Source: Kappaphycus alvarezii (lineage: Eukaryota > Rhodophyta > Florideophyceae > Gigartinales > Solieriaceae). From it: DNA of 64,000 nt. The stretch lies in the NCBI GenBank assembly GCA_002205965.3, contig NADL03000070.1, forward strand, positions 186,001-250,000, read 5' to 3'. Below, one piece after another: positions 12,413 to 23,019 of this stretch. A model generated the notes under the pieces. It was given only the letters and a program-made list of their open reading frames with translations. It ran no database searches and was not told the DNA's origin. Each line of letters starts with the position of its first letter. Within the stretch, counting starts at the first letter, position 1. A program made the translations under genes and the position numbers.

Positions 12413-14700
12413 AAAGAGCCGAATGTATCAGCACCCGTCTAAGCCGTCTCCAGTCTGGGCGTACCGGGTACCCAAACTCTCGATTCACGCAGACCAAGGA
12501 GTTCTCGGTACTAACGATGTCGAAGGACCTCGTAGTAATGACGAAGAGATGATGATCAGGATGGAGATCGAAGACGTGGTGACCGTTCGCAACGAGGAAG
12601 AAAAGCAAAGTCCTTAAACAAGAACAGGGTCAAGAAGAACAATAGGAATTACATAAGGACTCATCGTCTCTGAATCTTGCTCACTCGACGGAATTGAGAG
12701 AATTGTTCTGAAGCCTATTCTACGGATCCCGATTCGGATCTCTCTTAGATGAATCGGGCATCCGAAAGGAAGATATGACAAGGCGCGGTCGCGAAGAAGT
12801 CCAAGAACCGCTCTTTCGAACAAAGTCCGAACTGTATCAGAAACCTCTGGTAGATCCACCAGGACACGAATTGGCCTTCTGAAGAACCCGGCCTGGGTGG
12901 GTAGGTCTCGAGGAGTTACAGCCAACAAACCATTTGTACCGTAGGCTGCTATTCTATAGAACGTACAGCTTGAAGCGAACTTTCCAGTCATTAATTCCTC
13001 TCAGACAGGGAAAGCTCAGACGAAAGCCAGACGCATTGTGCAAAAGATTAAGGAAGGATTTTTTCTCGGGTGAAGACCCTATCATGGTGTTGGCTTTCTG
13101 GCACTGATGGTTAGGGAGTTCAACCTCCAGGCATACAGAATCTCAAGCCTTTCGGGTTCTTCCGACTTCTTAACCGGAATTGCAGAAAGCAATTTCGCTC
13201 TGTCGCCGAAACAACTTCCCAGACAGGAGGTATTGCGAGCTGGCCGGAGGCAGTCCATTGGATGCTTCGATCGTTCGCCACTGACGATGCCATACAAAAT
13301 GTGGTACTCGCATGCGAGAATTTCAGCAGCTACCAACGAAGGCGAACATGACTACTATTTGCGCCTTTTGACCCCAGCAGCCGTTGTGGTAACGTTCATG
13401 ACGCCCAGAGCTTATCAACATGTACATCGACGGACTGGACCGCCGTATAAGGGATTTCAGCCATTACCGACGCACAAATAAGGCAGCTACCTTCATAGAT
13501 ATTGTTGAGTACGCCGAGATTCAAGGCATCTCTGTCAGAGCTCGCTCTCAAGCGCACCGAAAGGTCTCAATAGAGTCCCATCCGGTCACAACTAGTACCA
13601 GAATTACGGCTCTTGTGGGATCCAAAGTACCCGTCAAAGAAAAGGACTGTTGCCCTGCTAGATTCACCGTCCGCATCTCAAAATTCAACGATTGAGTATA
13701 ATGTCGATGGAAATGACTACGAGCTCACATTATTGACTAAGCTGGTGCTTCGGATATTCCAACTTGTATGACGGATGAAGGACTTACTTCCATTTCCGAA
13801 GAGATCTCTTATGATACCTCTCTCCTACTCTCGGATCGAGGAAATACTCCCGCACCGCGAATCCCATACCCAAACCGCCACACAAACTTCAACCGCCCAG
13901 GTGGGGAGCGAACCTCGGCGCCGTCACCGTCACGACTCACGAAAGAACAGCAGATGAGTCCCGTCATAGCCTCATATGCCACACATGCAATGGCTGGGGA
14001 CATATTTTCCCAGAATGATTTTTTCTTGGGGGAACTTCCATCGGTATAACGGAGCTATGAAGCTTTGACCCCTCAGGAGAAGGCCATAGTACCGCAGACA
14101 AGCCATAACGTCGCCTTGATGTTTAAGTCGGAGGCCCAGCATCCCACTACGGAGCCTAGGAGATGCCGCTAAACTGCATGCTTCGGCGACGCCGATAGGT
14201 TTCATACCACCGGGTCCATCCCCGCGCGGTCCCAGATAACTTTTTCGAAAAAAAGTAAACCGATCCTCCCATTGGAAGAGATTGTAACCTCGACACAGTT
14301 GAAAACCAATCTGGGCCCCACGGTGCCGCTGTCTCACTCACAAAATGGTAGCACTTCAGTACCGCCCGGATCCCGAAATGCAGCTGTTCTGTATCCCAAA
14401 AATTGTAGGTTGCAGTGGCTTAGATCACCTTTTCAAGCTTCGTCCATGGAGGAAGTTTAGGAGCATGAAACACCCAGACAGAGTCATGATCATGGCACGA
14501 CGCAGTAACAAGTATATGCTGATATCTGCCTTTAACAGGGCTCACGCATCGGACGCTTGCGGTTAGACACTGGATCAGGCCCGACTTCGTCCAAAGTTCG
14601 GAACTACCACCAGAAGCGATGAATCGTCTACCTTATGCCCGCTCTTGCGGACATCTGTGATGCAAAAACAATCCGTTGAGAACACTTTAGACCATTAAGA
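12413..14700 (+). pseudogene. Probable remains of gag
   Basis: Plus-strand frames such as 13107-13481, 13420-13695, 13768-14049 and 14345-14566 are moderately charged and may be pieces of one gag reading frame cut by indels. I could not find a CCHC knuckle or any other diagnostic motif, so the label rests on position between the coiled coil and the protease. Confidence 0.35.
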
Positions 14701-14719
14701 TACCCATCCGGTGGAAGAT

Positions 14720-14870
14720 ATCTTGCACTGGTCATGTTCATCGTATACAAGAGGCTCGCCGCACCAGTAATTTTAGGAACAGATTTCTGCGACCGTTTTT
14801 TGGAATCCATTCGTCTCCGGAAAAAATCTCGTTGAGCTCGAAGGAGGAATTACGGTTAGAATAGTACGAA
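14720..14870 (+). pseudogene. Retroviral-type aspartic protease, C-terminal part
   Basis: A frame at 14758-14830 reads AAPVILGTDFCDRFLESIR followed by a basic stretch. The ILGxDF box is the last conserved block of gypsy-type pepsin-like proteases, which process Gag-Pol. It lies about 650 bp before RT, the expected order. The DTGA active-site loop upstream was not found in readable form, and stops follow at once. Confidence rests on one strong motif plus position. Confidence 0.55.
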
Positions 14871-15469
14871 GGCCTTAAAATGGGCACGAGTAAGAAAACG
14901 CTACCAAAGGAACTGGAACCACCCTTGAAGGACAGAAGGGCATCGCCCAAAATTAGGATGTCCACCCGGGCTACTATTTCACCACAAAGTCAATCATTTG
15001 TCCGGTAACAACAGACCGCCACGGCCTGCTAGTATACAACCTGACTCAATCTGTAAACAAAGCCGGACTGGCAGCCGCCAATGGTATTGCACAAGTGGAA
15101 GCCGGGGTCCCATTTCGGTTGTTGATCGCGAACTTCACAGAATCCCCCATAACTCTCTATTGTTGCAAATAGTTGCTCAAGCTTACCTCATCCATCAATA
15201 ACAGTACCAAGCCAGCTAAGTTTCGGAGAAGTACTCGCATCACCGAAGAAATATCCCAGAGTATGGTCCTGCACCACCGCATGCTGGGACACCAGAGCCC
15301 GTGCTTTAAGAACACGAACACAAAACTCTGAATGAAGAAGCTTCAATACCAGAAAGTTCTACAAAAGCAGTAGAAACCTCTACTGGATCCACATAGATCC
15401 AACGTTGGCCACTCGATTCAAGAAATGCTGAACAGGTACTCGAGTATGTGGATGTTTTGCTGGAAGCCA

Positions 15470-16220
15470 TCAATACTGTTGAACACCACACCGAACTGAT
15501 TCCCAGGACTAGTCCTATCGCTCAATTTCCTTACCAGCTGACCCAAGGCAAGGAAATTAGAAGCAACCGAGGTATAGAGAATGTTAGAAGCAGGCGTAAT
15601 TAGCCCGCACATCATAATGGGCTGCACCAGTGGTGCTATTTCCGAAGCCCGATGGGAAGAGCCGTCCCATCGGCTTGGATAGTTTTTGCGTTGATTATAG
15701 AAAACTGAACGCCGTCACAGTGAAGGACACTTACCCGTTACCAAGGATGGATGAATGTATTGACTGCTTGGCGGATGCATCAGTATTCACTACCCTTAAA
15801 TGCAACTCTGGTTACTGGCAAGTTCAATTGGAAAAGGGGGAAGAGAAAAGACTGCCTTTGTGTGCCACTCAGGATTATATCGCTATAGGCGAATGCTGCT
15901 CGGATTATGCAATGCACCTGCTACCTTTCAGCGAACCCCCCACATTTTTCTGTCATCATGCCGATGGCGCTCCTGTCTCGTGTACCTTGAAGATGTCATC
16001 ATTTTCTCCAAAAACATAGAGGAGCACATCCACCATGTCGAAGAAATTCTGCCGGTGTTGCAACATGCTGGTGTATCCTCTCAAGCTAAGGAAATATTCA
16101 TTTGGTCCAATAAGGTCAAATACCTAGGACATATTATCAAGCCAGGAAGATTGGAAATAGATTCTACCAGAGTAGAAGCACTCCGGGAGGCGAAGCACCA
16201 TTCAACTCTTACTTAGCTTC
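15470..16220 (+). pseudogene. Ty3/gypsy reverse transcriptase
   Basis: RT that would copy element RNA into DNA. The run-in EHHTELIPRTSPI and the block VLFPKPDGKSRP lead to DYRKLNAVTVKDTYPLPRMDECID at about 15690-15770, then VFTTLKCNSGYWQVQL. After a frameshift near 15800 the second frame gives NAPATFQR, the catalytic box as YLEDVIIFSK (about 15980-16010), and VKYLGHII. The first Asp of YxDD is Glu, which should abolish or greatly lower activity. The expected FCVDYRKL is interrupted by a few extra residues. RNase H follows without a gap, as in all gypsy pol genes. Confidence 0.85.
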
Positions 16221-16229
16221 GGAGTTTTC

Positions 16230-16890
16230 TCGGTCTTTGTAATGTATATCGCCGTTTTATCAAAAACTTTTTTAGCATTGCGGCACCACTTAACAAGCTT
16301 TTGCGAAAAGGTTCGCCAACCAAGAAAGAACCATTTGGTGCTACCGAATAAGTAGCTTTCCGGACTCTTATAGCCGAAATTTGTCACCCAAGGTATTGGC
16401 TTTGCCAAAAGCGGGACTCCTTTATTCATTAGACACGGACGCTAGTCAAAATCAAGAAGGAGTCGTCCTGTTCCAAAAGCACCAAACGGGGGAGCGGAAA
16501 CCCATTGGATTCTTCTCTAGATCACTCAAGGAAGCCGAGACACGTTACCCTGTCACAGAAAAGAAGGGTTGTCGGTTTGGGCGTTAACGGCATTTCCACC
16601 TTACCTACAGGGGAGAAATTAACCATCCATATGGATAATTCCTCAATAAGGTGGTCAATGAATATCACTGATCCACGGGTATACTTATGCGCTGCAAACT
16701 CCCAATTATGGAATTCGACTTTGAAGTTGTATATAAAAAGGGAAAAGCAAATACACAAGCAGATGCATTGTCAAAACTTAGTACCAGCGGTGAAACTGTG
16801 GAGATTTTCGACGAGGAAGTCCGTGATTTCTTGCAAAGGACTCCTCCGCTCTTACGGAGGGGGAGGCGTTGGACTCGTCCACAAAAATAG
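16230..16890 (+). pseudogene. Gypsy RNase H domain
   Basis: RNase H removes the RNA strand during reverse transcription. At 16400-16580 the frame reads LLYSLDTDASQNQEGVVLFQ and then PIGFFSRSLKEAETRYPVTEKK, the DASxxxxGxVL block and the SRSLxxAExxYxxTEKE block. After a frameshift a further segment at about 16690-16800 gives MEFDFEVVYKKGKANTQADALSK, the conserved GKxNxxADALSR end. The upstream tether region carries FRRFIKNFF-like residues in a third frame. Catalytic Asp and Glu positions are visible, but the frame is split at least twice. Confidence 0.8.
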
Positions 16891-17099
16891 AGCCCAAATA
16901 CAACAATAAGGCCGGGCAGATCACAGAGTTTGATGAAATAGATTTCTTTAGACATTGCGGATCAAGTACTATCCACTCAAAATGGAAGTGAAGAAGAATT
17001 CGAATGCATTTCTCCGGAGGAGCTTTCCAGGGAACATTACGAAGACGACTTCTGCCAGAAGATCCGTTCAAGAATAAATGCTAGACTCCAGCTCCGCTT

Positions 17100-17900
17100 C
17101 ACAATGCACGCTCCCGGGCACGGAGGATATCTCTGTCGAACAGCATCGGAATACATTCAATTCGTCGTGCCCAACTCCCTTCAACAGAGGATTTTAATAT
17201 TTAGTCATCATTCCAAGTTAGGCGCTCATCCAGGTGGCCGGAGACTGTATGTTTCTCTGAAAAAGTCCTACTATTGGCCATCGATGTCGATGGATCGTTA
17301 CGCATCGCTCGTCGTGCCCAACTTGCGCGAAAATAGAATCAAATTGCGAAGTCTGGAAAGCTAAAGCTCTTTGCACCAAGCCCCGCTGGATTTAGTAGCA
17401 ATCGACATACTCGTCGAACTCATCCGTACCAGCAGGGGAAATCGATACTTGCGGTGATCACTGATCGATACTTCAAGCTCGTAGAACCGTGCCCCTCAAG
17501 AAAATCTCTGCTGCAGCAGTTGCCTCCGCCTTTGATGCACTGGTTTTTGTGTATGGTCCACATATTCAGTTATGTCCGATAATGGTAGCCAGTTTGCTTC
17601 AAAATTCTTCTTCAGCGTGTGCTCAATTCTCGGAGTCAAGAACTTATTCACACCTACCACCGCAGGCAAATGGGCAAGCCGAACGTTTCAGTCGTACCAT
17701 CCTTGCGGCCCTCCGGCACTACGTAGCTTATCACCCGAAGGACTGGGACCTCTTCACGGACGCGCTAACATTTGCTTATAACACGCAAATACACAGGACA
17801 ACAACGTGGCCCCTTCGAACTCGTCTTGTCACGCGCGCCCACTTCCTTAGCAATCCAAGCGCAGCCTACTCTTGAAGAGAACTCAATAACAGTAAATACC
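17100..17900 (+). pseudogene. Gypsy integrase: zinc-binding and catalytic core
   Basis: Integrase joins element cDNA to host DNA. The HHCC zinc domain is visible as HHSKLGAHPGGRRLY, then YYWPSM (17200-17290), and, after a one-base shift, CPTCAKN. The catalytic core follows: LDLVAIDIL with the first Asp (about 17390), SDNGSQFASKFF with the second Asp (about 17575) and QANGQAERFSRTILAALRHY with the Glu (about 17665), then AYNTQIHRTT. All three DDE residues are present, but in three reading frames. The core length agrees with the family. Confidence 0.85.
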
Positions 17901-18039
17901 ACGCCGGTGGAGGCTTGGTTAAAAGGTCTTATTCTACCGTGACCAGTCCATAGAGAAGGAACAAGCAAGATACAAAGCAACTTTGACGTGCGGCTAAAAC
18001 CGGCATACGAAATACCGATCGGATCGTTTGTATTCCTGA

Positions 18040-18210
18040 GGAAGGAGCCGGGTCGAGCAAAGAACGGCCAAAAGTTGTCTGCCGTGGCAACTGGTCCACA
18101 TAGAGTCAGGGAAGTTCGAGATGACACTGTGGTATCGAAATAGGAGACACGCAAGAGCGTGTATCGCGCGAACGAGTCGAGCCTGCACCAATACCCTGGG
18201 CTGACGTACA
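18040..18210 (+). pseudogene. Integrase GPY/F module
   Basis: A frame here reads KLSAVATGPHRVREVRDDTVVS, which is the GPY/F module found at the integrase C-terminus of many gypsy elements and thought to help multimerisation. The aromatic of GPY is His. No chromodomain could be read immediately downstream. Confidence 0.6.
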
Positions 18211-19021
18211 AAAAAAGGCCCATCGGAAGCAATTGAAGCCTAAACTGGAACAAAAACCAAACGTATCACGCACCGCAGGCACCATACGCGAATCAAATCA
18301 AGATGGTACACCCGAAGGTAGTTCGTTATCCAAAGGACTGCTTGACCTTTCATTGATTGAAGATAGAGAAGGATCAATAACTAATGCAGCACAAGACTCA
18401 ATCGAGGCTTAGGATTACAACAGGAAGTTGATGGTATCCAAAGAAAAAATTCCTCCCTTAGAGGATAAAAAGCGGCATCAGGCGATGCCTTTTCCATCCG
18501 TTGCGGCCCGCTCGCAAGGAAACAGTACCCCTAACAAATAAAAGCGATCTGAAGAGAACTACAGAGAGAACCATCTACCCCCAAGGACCCGGCATCAGTC
18601 AAGGAATCTGAGGCTAGCGTACAAAAGCCAGAAGTCCCGAGTCGGGAATATGTCATCGAGAAATTTTATCTCAAGGTCGAGCTGAACACGAGGAGCTATT
18701 GCTTCGCGTCCCTACACCGGCTATCAAATCTCTGAGGCAACTTGGAAACCTGATCCGCGCTTCCGAGGAGAAAGGTAGTGCAATACTTCCGGAAAAATAA
18801 ACTGCCCCTACCACCAGAAGTGGAAACTGCTCAAGTTGGATAAAATACTCAAGATAATTCGGAAACTATTAATTCTGTTCCAATCTGCAGAAGGGGATGA
18901 ATTAAAAACCTAAAAAGATAAATTTGAACCGAGAACTCATTTTCTTTTGGCCACCATGGACAGTAGCACAAGGATGTTTGCCAGGGGCCCGCTAGTAGCA
19001 ATTTAAAAAGAGCTCACTGAA

Positions 19022-19264
19022 GTGAAACGGGATCTCCCCAAAACTTTCGGCGCATTGTTGAAAATTTTGGCTGTTAATTACCTACTATTGTTGGGATTCG
19101 CCCATTTTCTCTACTTATCCATCGATAGAGGGGAATGTCGCGGAAGATCGACCCGTTCGCCGGTTGCTTACCGCTCATCGTCCTCTACAAACGCGAACAA
19201 ACTGCGATTCATCTCTCTAACTGACGACGGGGAGGATGAACGAGAGCTCCGACTGCTTGAATGA
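19022..19264 (+). CDS. Small ORF with one hydrophobic segment
   Basis: An 80-codon frame starts in a GTG context and contains an uninterrupted hydrophobic stretch (ILAVNYLLLLGFAHFLYL, residues about 15-32), followed by Arg-rich and then acidic sequence. This would be a single membrane segment. It lies between integrase and the 3' LTR, where envelope-like genes occur in some elements, but nothing else supports an envelope: no signal peptide, Cys pattern or length. It could equally be chance in a decayed region. Confidence 0.25.
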   Translation: MKRDLPKTFGALLKILAVNYLLLLGFAHFLYLSIDRGECRGRSTRSPVAYRSSSSTNANKLRFISLTDDGEDERELRLLE

Positions 19265-21234
19265 AGAAGTAATGAATTACCGCCGAAGCCTCTGCCGAAA
19301 AGAACACCCGATCTGAAGGTTGAGCCTGGGAACCCCAGATTACAAACAGACCTGTTCCATCCTCTCCTTTGATTATTTTCTGCGGGAATCGATAATGACA
19401 CTTCGCAGTTTGTCTACAAACTGCGGTACGGTGGTAGCGCAACTTCCCTCTCGAAGTGACAGGATGGAATCTAGAAAATTCTTCACGACATCTACTGCCG
19501 TCTCTGGATACCCCATCGGTCCGTACTTCATACCTGAGGAAGGAATTGTAGCATCCACGATGATTGGCGCTTGTTACACTCCTTGGATTCCTGACTTGCC
19601 TATTCTTCCGCTTCAAACGCTTGGAGAGCGGCGAGTCCTCCCCAGAAGAGAGGATTATGACCTCTGAAACTTGAGATTGTCCCGTGAAATGATTATTAGA
19701 AGGAATCTGCGAAGATTCTCTACGCAGACAAGTCTTTCCGCGCCTTTCTGCGAATTCGGGGTTCTGGCCTAGCCGCCTGCCGGAGAAGTGCTTAAGAAGA
19801 AGCTCTCCCTGTTCCTTTCTGCTGGCTCGTCTTGCCGAGCTGACGAAGCGATGCCAGCGAAAGTCCGCGCCTCGCAGATATACCTTTGTTCCTAAGGGCC
19901 TCGACTTCTATTTGCAACAGACCCTCTAGATACCGTGCCCAACGGGCAATCCTGCCGATTTCCCCTGCGACTGCGGGCCTCTTCCTCATCACTTACCTGG
20001 TTAGACCACGGGTCGTACCAGATGAAGTCTCTCGCCTCCCCAAACCGTGATCGGCAATAAGTATACCGTTGAGCGCTGCCACGCTGACTGCTTCTCCGCG
20101 GTGCCCGCGTCCAGTCTGCTTGGTCCGCCACTCGCTTTAAGACTACCCAATCGCCATACCCTTCCTCACCAAGGACAACTCGCAGCACGTCCGGACCAAG
20201 TCGATAGAGTGCCACACGGATTCGAGGAGGTATCCACCACAACCGATAGGTATCGTATACCTCCCAGATGACGAGGCAGACCACCGATTTGGTCTAACCG
20301 GTTACAGTGTACAACCCACCAAGCAGAGGAGCGATTCGCCAATAAATCCGAGCCACGATATGCAAGCACTGGAGGAAGCTCGGCCCATAGAACCCACGGA
20401 ACCTCCCACTCTTCCCACCAGGAGGGTACAGCAATGTACAGACAACGCAGCTGCGAAGGTCTCCAGCACTCTGCCTCAGATTAGTGCCACTGAATGAAAA
20501 CAGCCGAACTCGGACTCGCAACGCCGTTCGTACCGCACTGTGCCGGACCAGAATGAGAGATCTGCCTTCTTCACAATGCGTAATCATGGAACAACACTTG
20601 TTCGGTCATAGGACCGCCTGTGAAAGTACATTGGCCGTAATCCCCACTTCCGTCCAGTTGTGAAAAACATCTTTGAGCCTGAAAAAAGACTGAACATACT
20701 GATGCTACCCAGGAGAGCGGCTACACCACAGGTCCAGCGGGCGAGGACCAGCGTCAGGAAATAAGGGGCCGTTGAGCAACCGCAACTTGTCAGCCAAGCG
20801 TGCAACCTGGTCGCGCCGGCGGAACTGACGGGGAGGTAGTGGCTCCCATCTACCCGCCCTCCACCGACGGTAACGCGTGCCCAAGTCAGCGGAGTGCATT
20901 GACACCCGCATCCCTCACTCTAATGACCGCAAATCAGTTGACGGTATTCCCCCTGATAGTACCAGCACCGACCCCTCCCACCGCATGTATCTCCGCATAC
21001 CCTCTTCGTCCTGAAACTGGCAAACATCAAGCCAGGGAACACGAGAGAAACATAGGGTTCCTCCGACATCAGACGGAGCTCATGCTCTTCTTGGACGGAG
21101 CGCCGGAAACATGCCCAAACGAAAATCCGCTTGGATTGTATATGAAGGAACGGGTTTGTGAGGAGGATGAGGGGAGAAACGGGCGAGGGTGAGGGAAGAC
21201 AAAAGAGGGGTTGGAACAAGCTAACATGTGGTGG

Positions 21235-21312
21235 AACGTGGACGAGCTGGTACAGATGATGGTGCACAGAGTACACAGGGGATGGAGCTGGTACAGATAA
21301 TGGCGCACAGAG
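21235..21312 (+). repeat. Imperfect tandem duplication
   Basis: The unit GAGCTGGTACAGAT-ATGG-GCACAGAGT occurs twice, at about 21243 and 21285, about 42 bp apart. It lies in the purine-rich tail of the gypsy element. Confidence 0.6.
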
Positions 21313-22006
21313 TGGAAACCCTGCGACGCGGGTGATCGCTGAAAAAGGATCCAATGGTTCGCTGCGAATATACCGAAAAAGGAACCAAGGGCTGGATGCC
21401 AAAACGAGGTTTATTCACTTTTGGTGATGTGTCGTAAGTACTGTATTCGCCAATTTGGCATCCAGGCACGCGTACTGTATCCGACCCATTTGTGGTCTTG
21501 CCCTTTCCCGTGGCTGTAATCTCCCAGAGGTGCGTCGAAGTAAAGCACCTTACAATTATTGCCAAGACGATACTGTACGTAAAAAACCTGTCGAAGGTGG
21601 AAAACGTGCATAACCCCGATTTAAGGTTAATATTTGAGGAGGCCTCCCCAAAACTGGGGAGAATCCCGTGTATCGAACACGGAATCTTCCCGTCAGCCGA
21701 TCGAACACTACCGACTGGACCATATGGCCCAAGTTGGTACTATAGTAACCAAAAAGACGAATATTTTGAATATCGAAAAAACCATCGGAGTGCGATCCAC
21801 CCGGTTAGCTCTTAGCTAGCAATGTAGTCGGATCCTGCAGCGGACACCCGTTTTACTGATGCTCAAAACTTACTACTACTAAAAGCTACCCTGTCCCGAG
21901 CCCCGATGAGCATGACGAAGGGTACATCCGGTTAGATCTTAGCGGTATAGTTAGGACGTGCGCAGTCTCCAGTAGATACTGAATGCATTAAACTTCTTTC
22001 TTCGCT

Positions 22007-22017
22007 CAGAAGGGGGA
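22007..22017 (+). promoter_or_regulatory. Polypurine tract
   Basis: The run AGAAGGGGGA ends at the first base of the right LTR (TGTATAGTGC). This is the usual primer for plus-strand DNA synthesis in LTR elements. Confidence 0.8.
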
Positions 22018-23014
22018 TGTATAGTGCAATTGCACTCACATTGTACTGCCATCGCAGAGCTAATTTTGGTGATCTTTTCTTTGATCTGATTCACTGCTAA
22101 CCAGCAGGCACTGTACTGTACACTATAGTAAGGGCAATTTTCGCTTGTCGCCCATTATTATTCCGGGTATTGTATAACCACCCGAGGGGGCTTGAGGGCT
22201 TGCAATGTGGACCACTCGGCCCCCAAATTGGACCTGATAATTTCGCAGGTGAAAGGTACCTATTGGGCCAAGTGTCGAATTTACTTACCTTTACCTTGAT
22301 CTCCCTTACTTGCTGACCCTAACTTCACTCACCCCGCCGTCGTAGATAAAAATAAACTAGCCAACTAGTATTTATACCTACCTGACCACTACGGCCCCAG
22401 ATTAAACAGCCTCCCCGGTGTTGGCTCTGAACTTGACTTCCAACTTCCGCTTTGCAGAAACCTTGCCAACGGCAACTTTGGCTATAGCCTCGTTTATCCG
22501 CCCTGTCCCCCTTTTTATTTCCCTCCTCTCTATCCAATATTATAATACCCCTTTTGTTGTTTTGTTGTGTGATATTTATTCACACTTGGCGCCCCGGACT
22601 CCGGCTTTTTATACAAGTAGGATCTTCGAGGTTGTCGTAGGTGACAATACCCTTATCTCCAAAGGATATAAGAACTGCTGACCCACTACTGCATCTTCTT
22701 TGTCCACTATTACACCCATGGTGTCTACGGTTCTTGGAATCGATCCTTATCAAGTTTCTAGCATTCCGCGACCACGGTCCGGCCTTACAACCCGGACGAC
22801 AAGTATACCGTCCTGCCGTCCAAGGAATTACCCCCGCTCTTCTAACCCCATTTCTCCTCGCCTTCGGCGAGCTGTGCTACTGCATCGCAGGTGCTTCAAG
22901 ATAAAGAGGGCAGCAAAAACCGTGTAGGTCTTGGTACGTGTGTAGGTTTTCTCATTTTTTGACGGTGTTCCGTTCCCAGACGAGAAAAAATTGCGCACCG
23001 CGCATTGAACTTCA
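22018..23014 (+). repeat. 3' LTR of the gypsy element
   Basis: It is nearly identical to 10768-11766 over its whole length. It starts TGTATAGTGCAATTGC (two extra bases) and ends CATTGAACTTCA, so the terminal inverted repeat is slightly decayed here. GTTTG follows at 23015-23019, matching the left flank. Confidence 0.9.
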
Positions 23015-23019
23015 GTTTG
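23015..23019. repeat. Target-site duplication, right (GTTTG)
   Basis: It matches 10763-10767 exactly and directly abuts the right LTR. Confidence 0.75.

Larger units (their letters stand above)
18211..22007 (+). other. Long post-integrase tail of the gypsy element
   Basis: 3.8 kb separate the GPY/F module from the polypurine tract, much more than in a plain gypsy element. Plus-strand frames here are short. The minus-strand 160-codon frame at 20920-21402 is low-complexity and looks like a shadow of a purine-rich plus strand. The region could be an extra ORF, a long 3' UTR or a nested insertion; I cannot tell which. Confidence 0.5.
10763..23019 (+). mobile_element. Ty3/gypsy LTR retrotransposon, 12.25 kb, degenerate
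   Basis: Two ~1-kb direct repeats (10768-11766 and 22018-23014) flank a pol region in the order protease, RT, RNase H, integrase, GPY/F, which is the Ty3/gypsy order. The 5-bp sequence GTTTG lies immediately before the left LTR and after the right LTR, a target-site duplication expected from integrase. A purine run abuts the right LTR. The element sits in AT-rich DNA. Pol is broken by stops and frameshifts. About 3.8 kb between the integrase end and the polypurine tract is not explained by standard domains. Family assignment is firm; activity is very unlikely. Confidence 0.92.

Noticed and set aside
19022..19264. Envelope gene of an errantivirus-like gypsy
   Set aside because: Only one hydrophobic segment in 80 codons; no signal peptide, cleavage site or cysteine pattern.
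20920..21402. 160-codon minus-strand frame
   Set aside because: It is Pro/Ser/His-rich low-complexity sequence opposite a purine-rich plus strand and overlaps a tandem duplication. It looks like a shadow frame.
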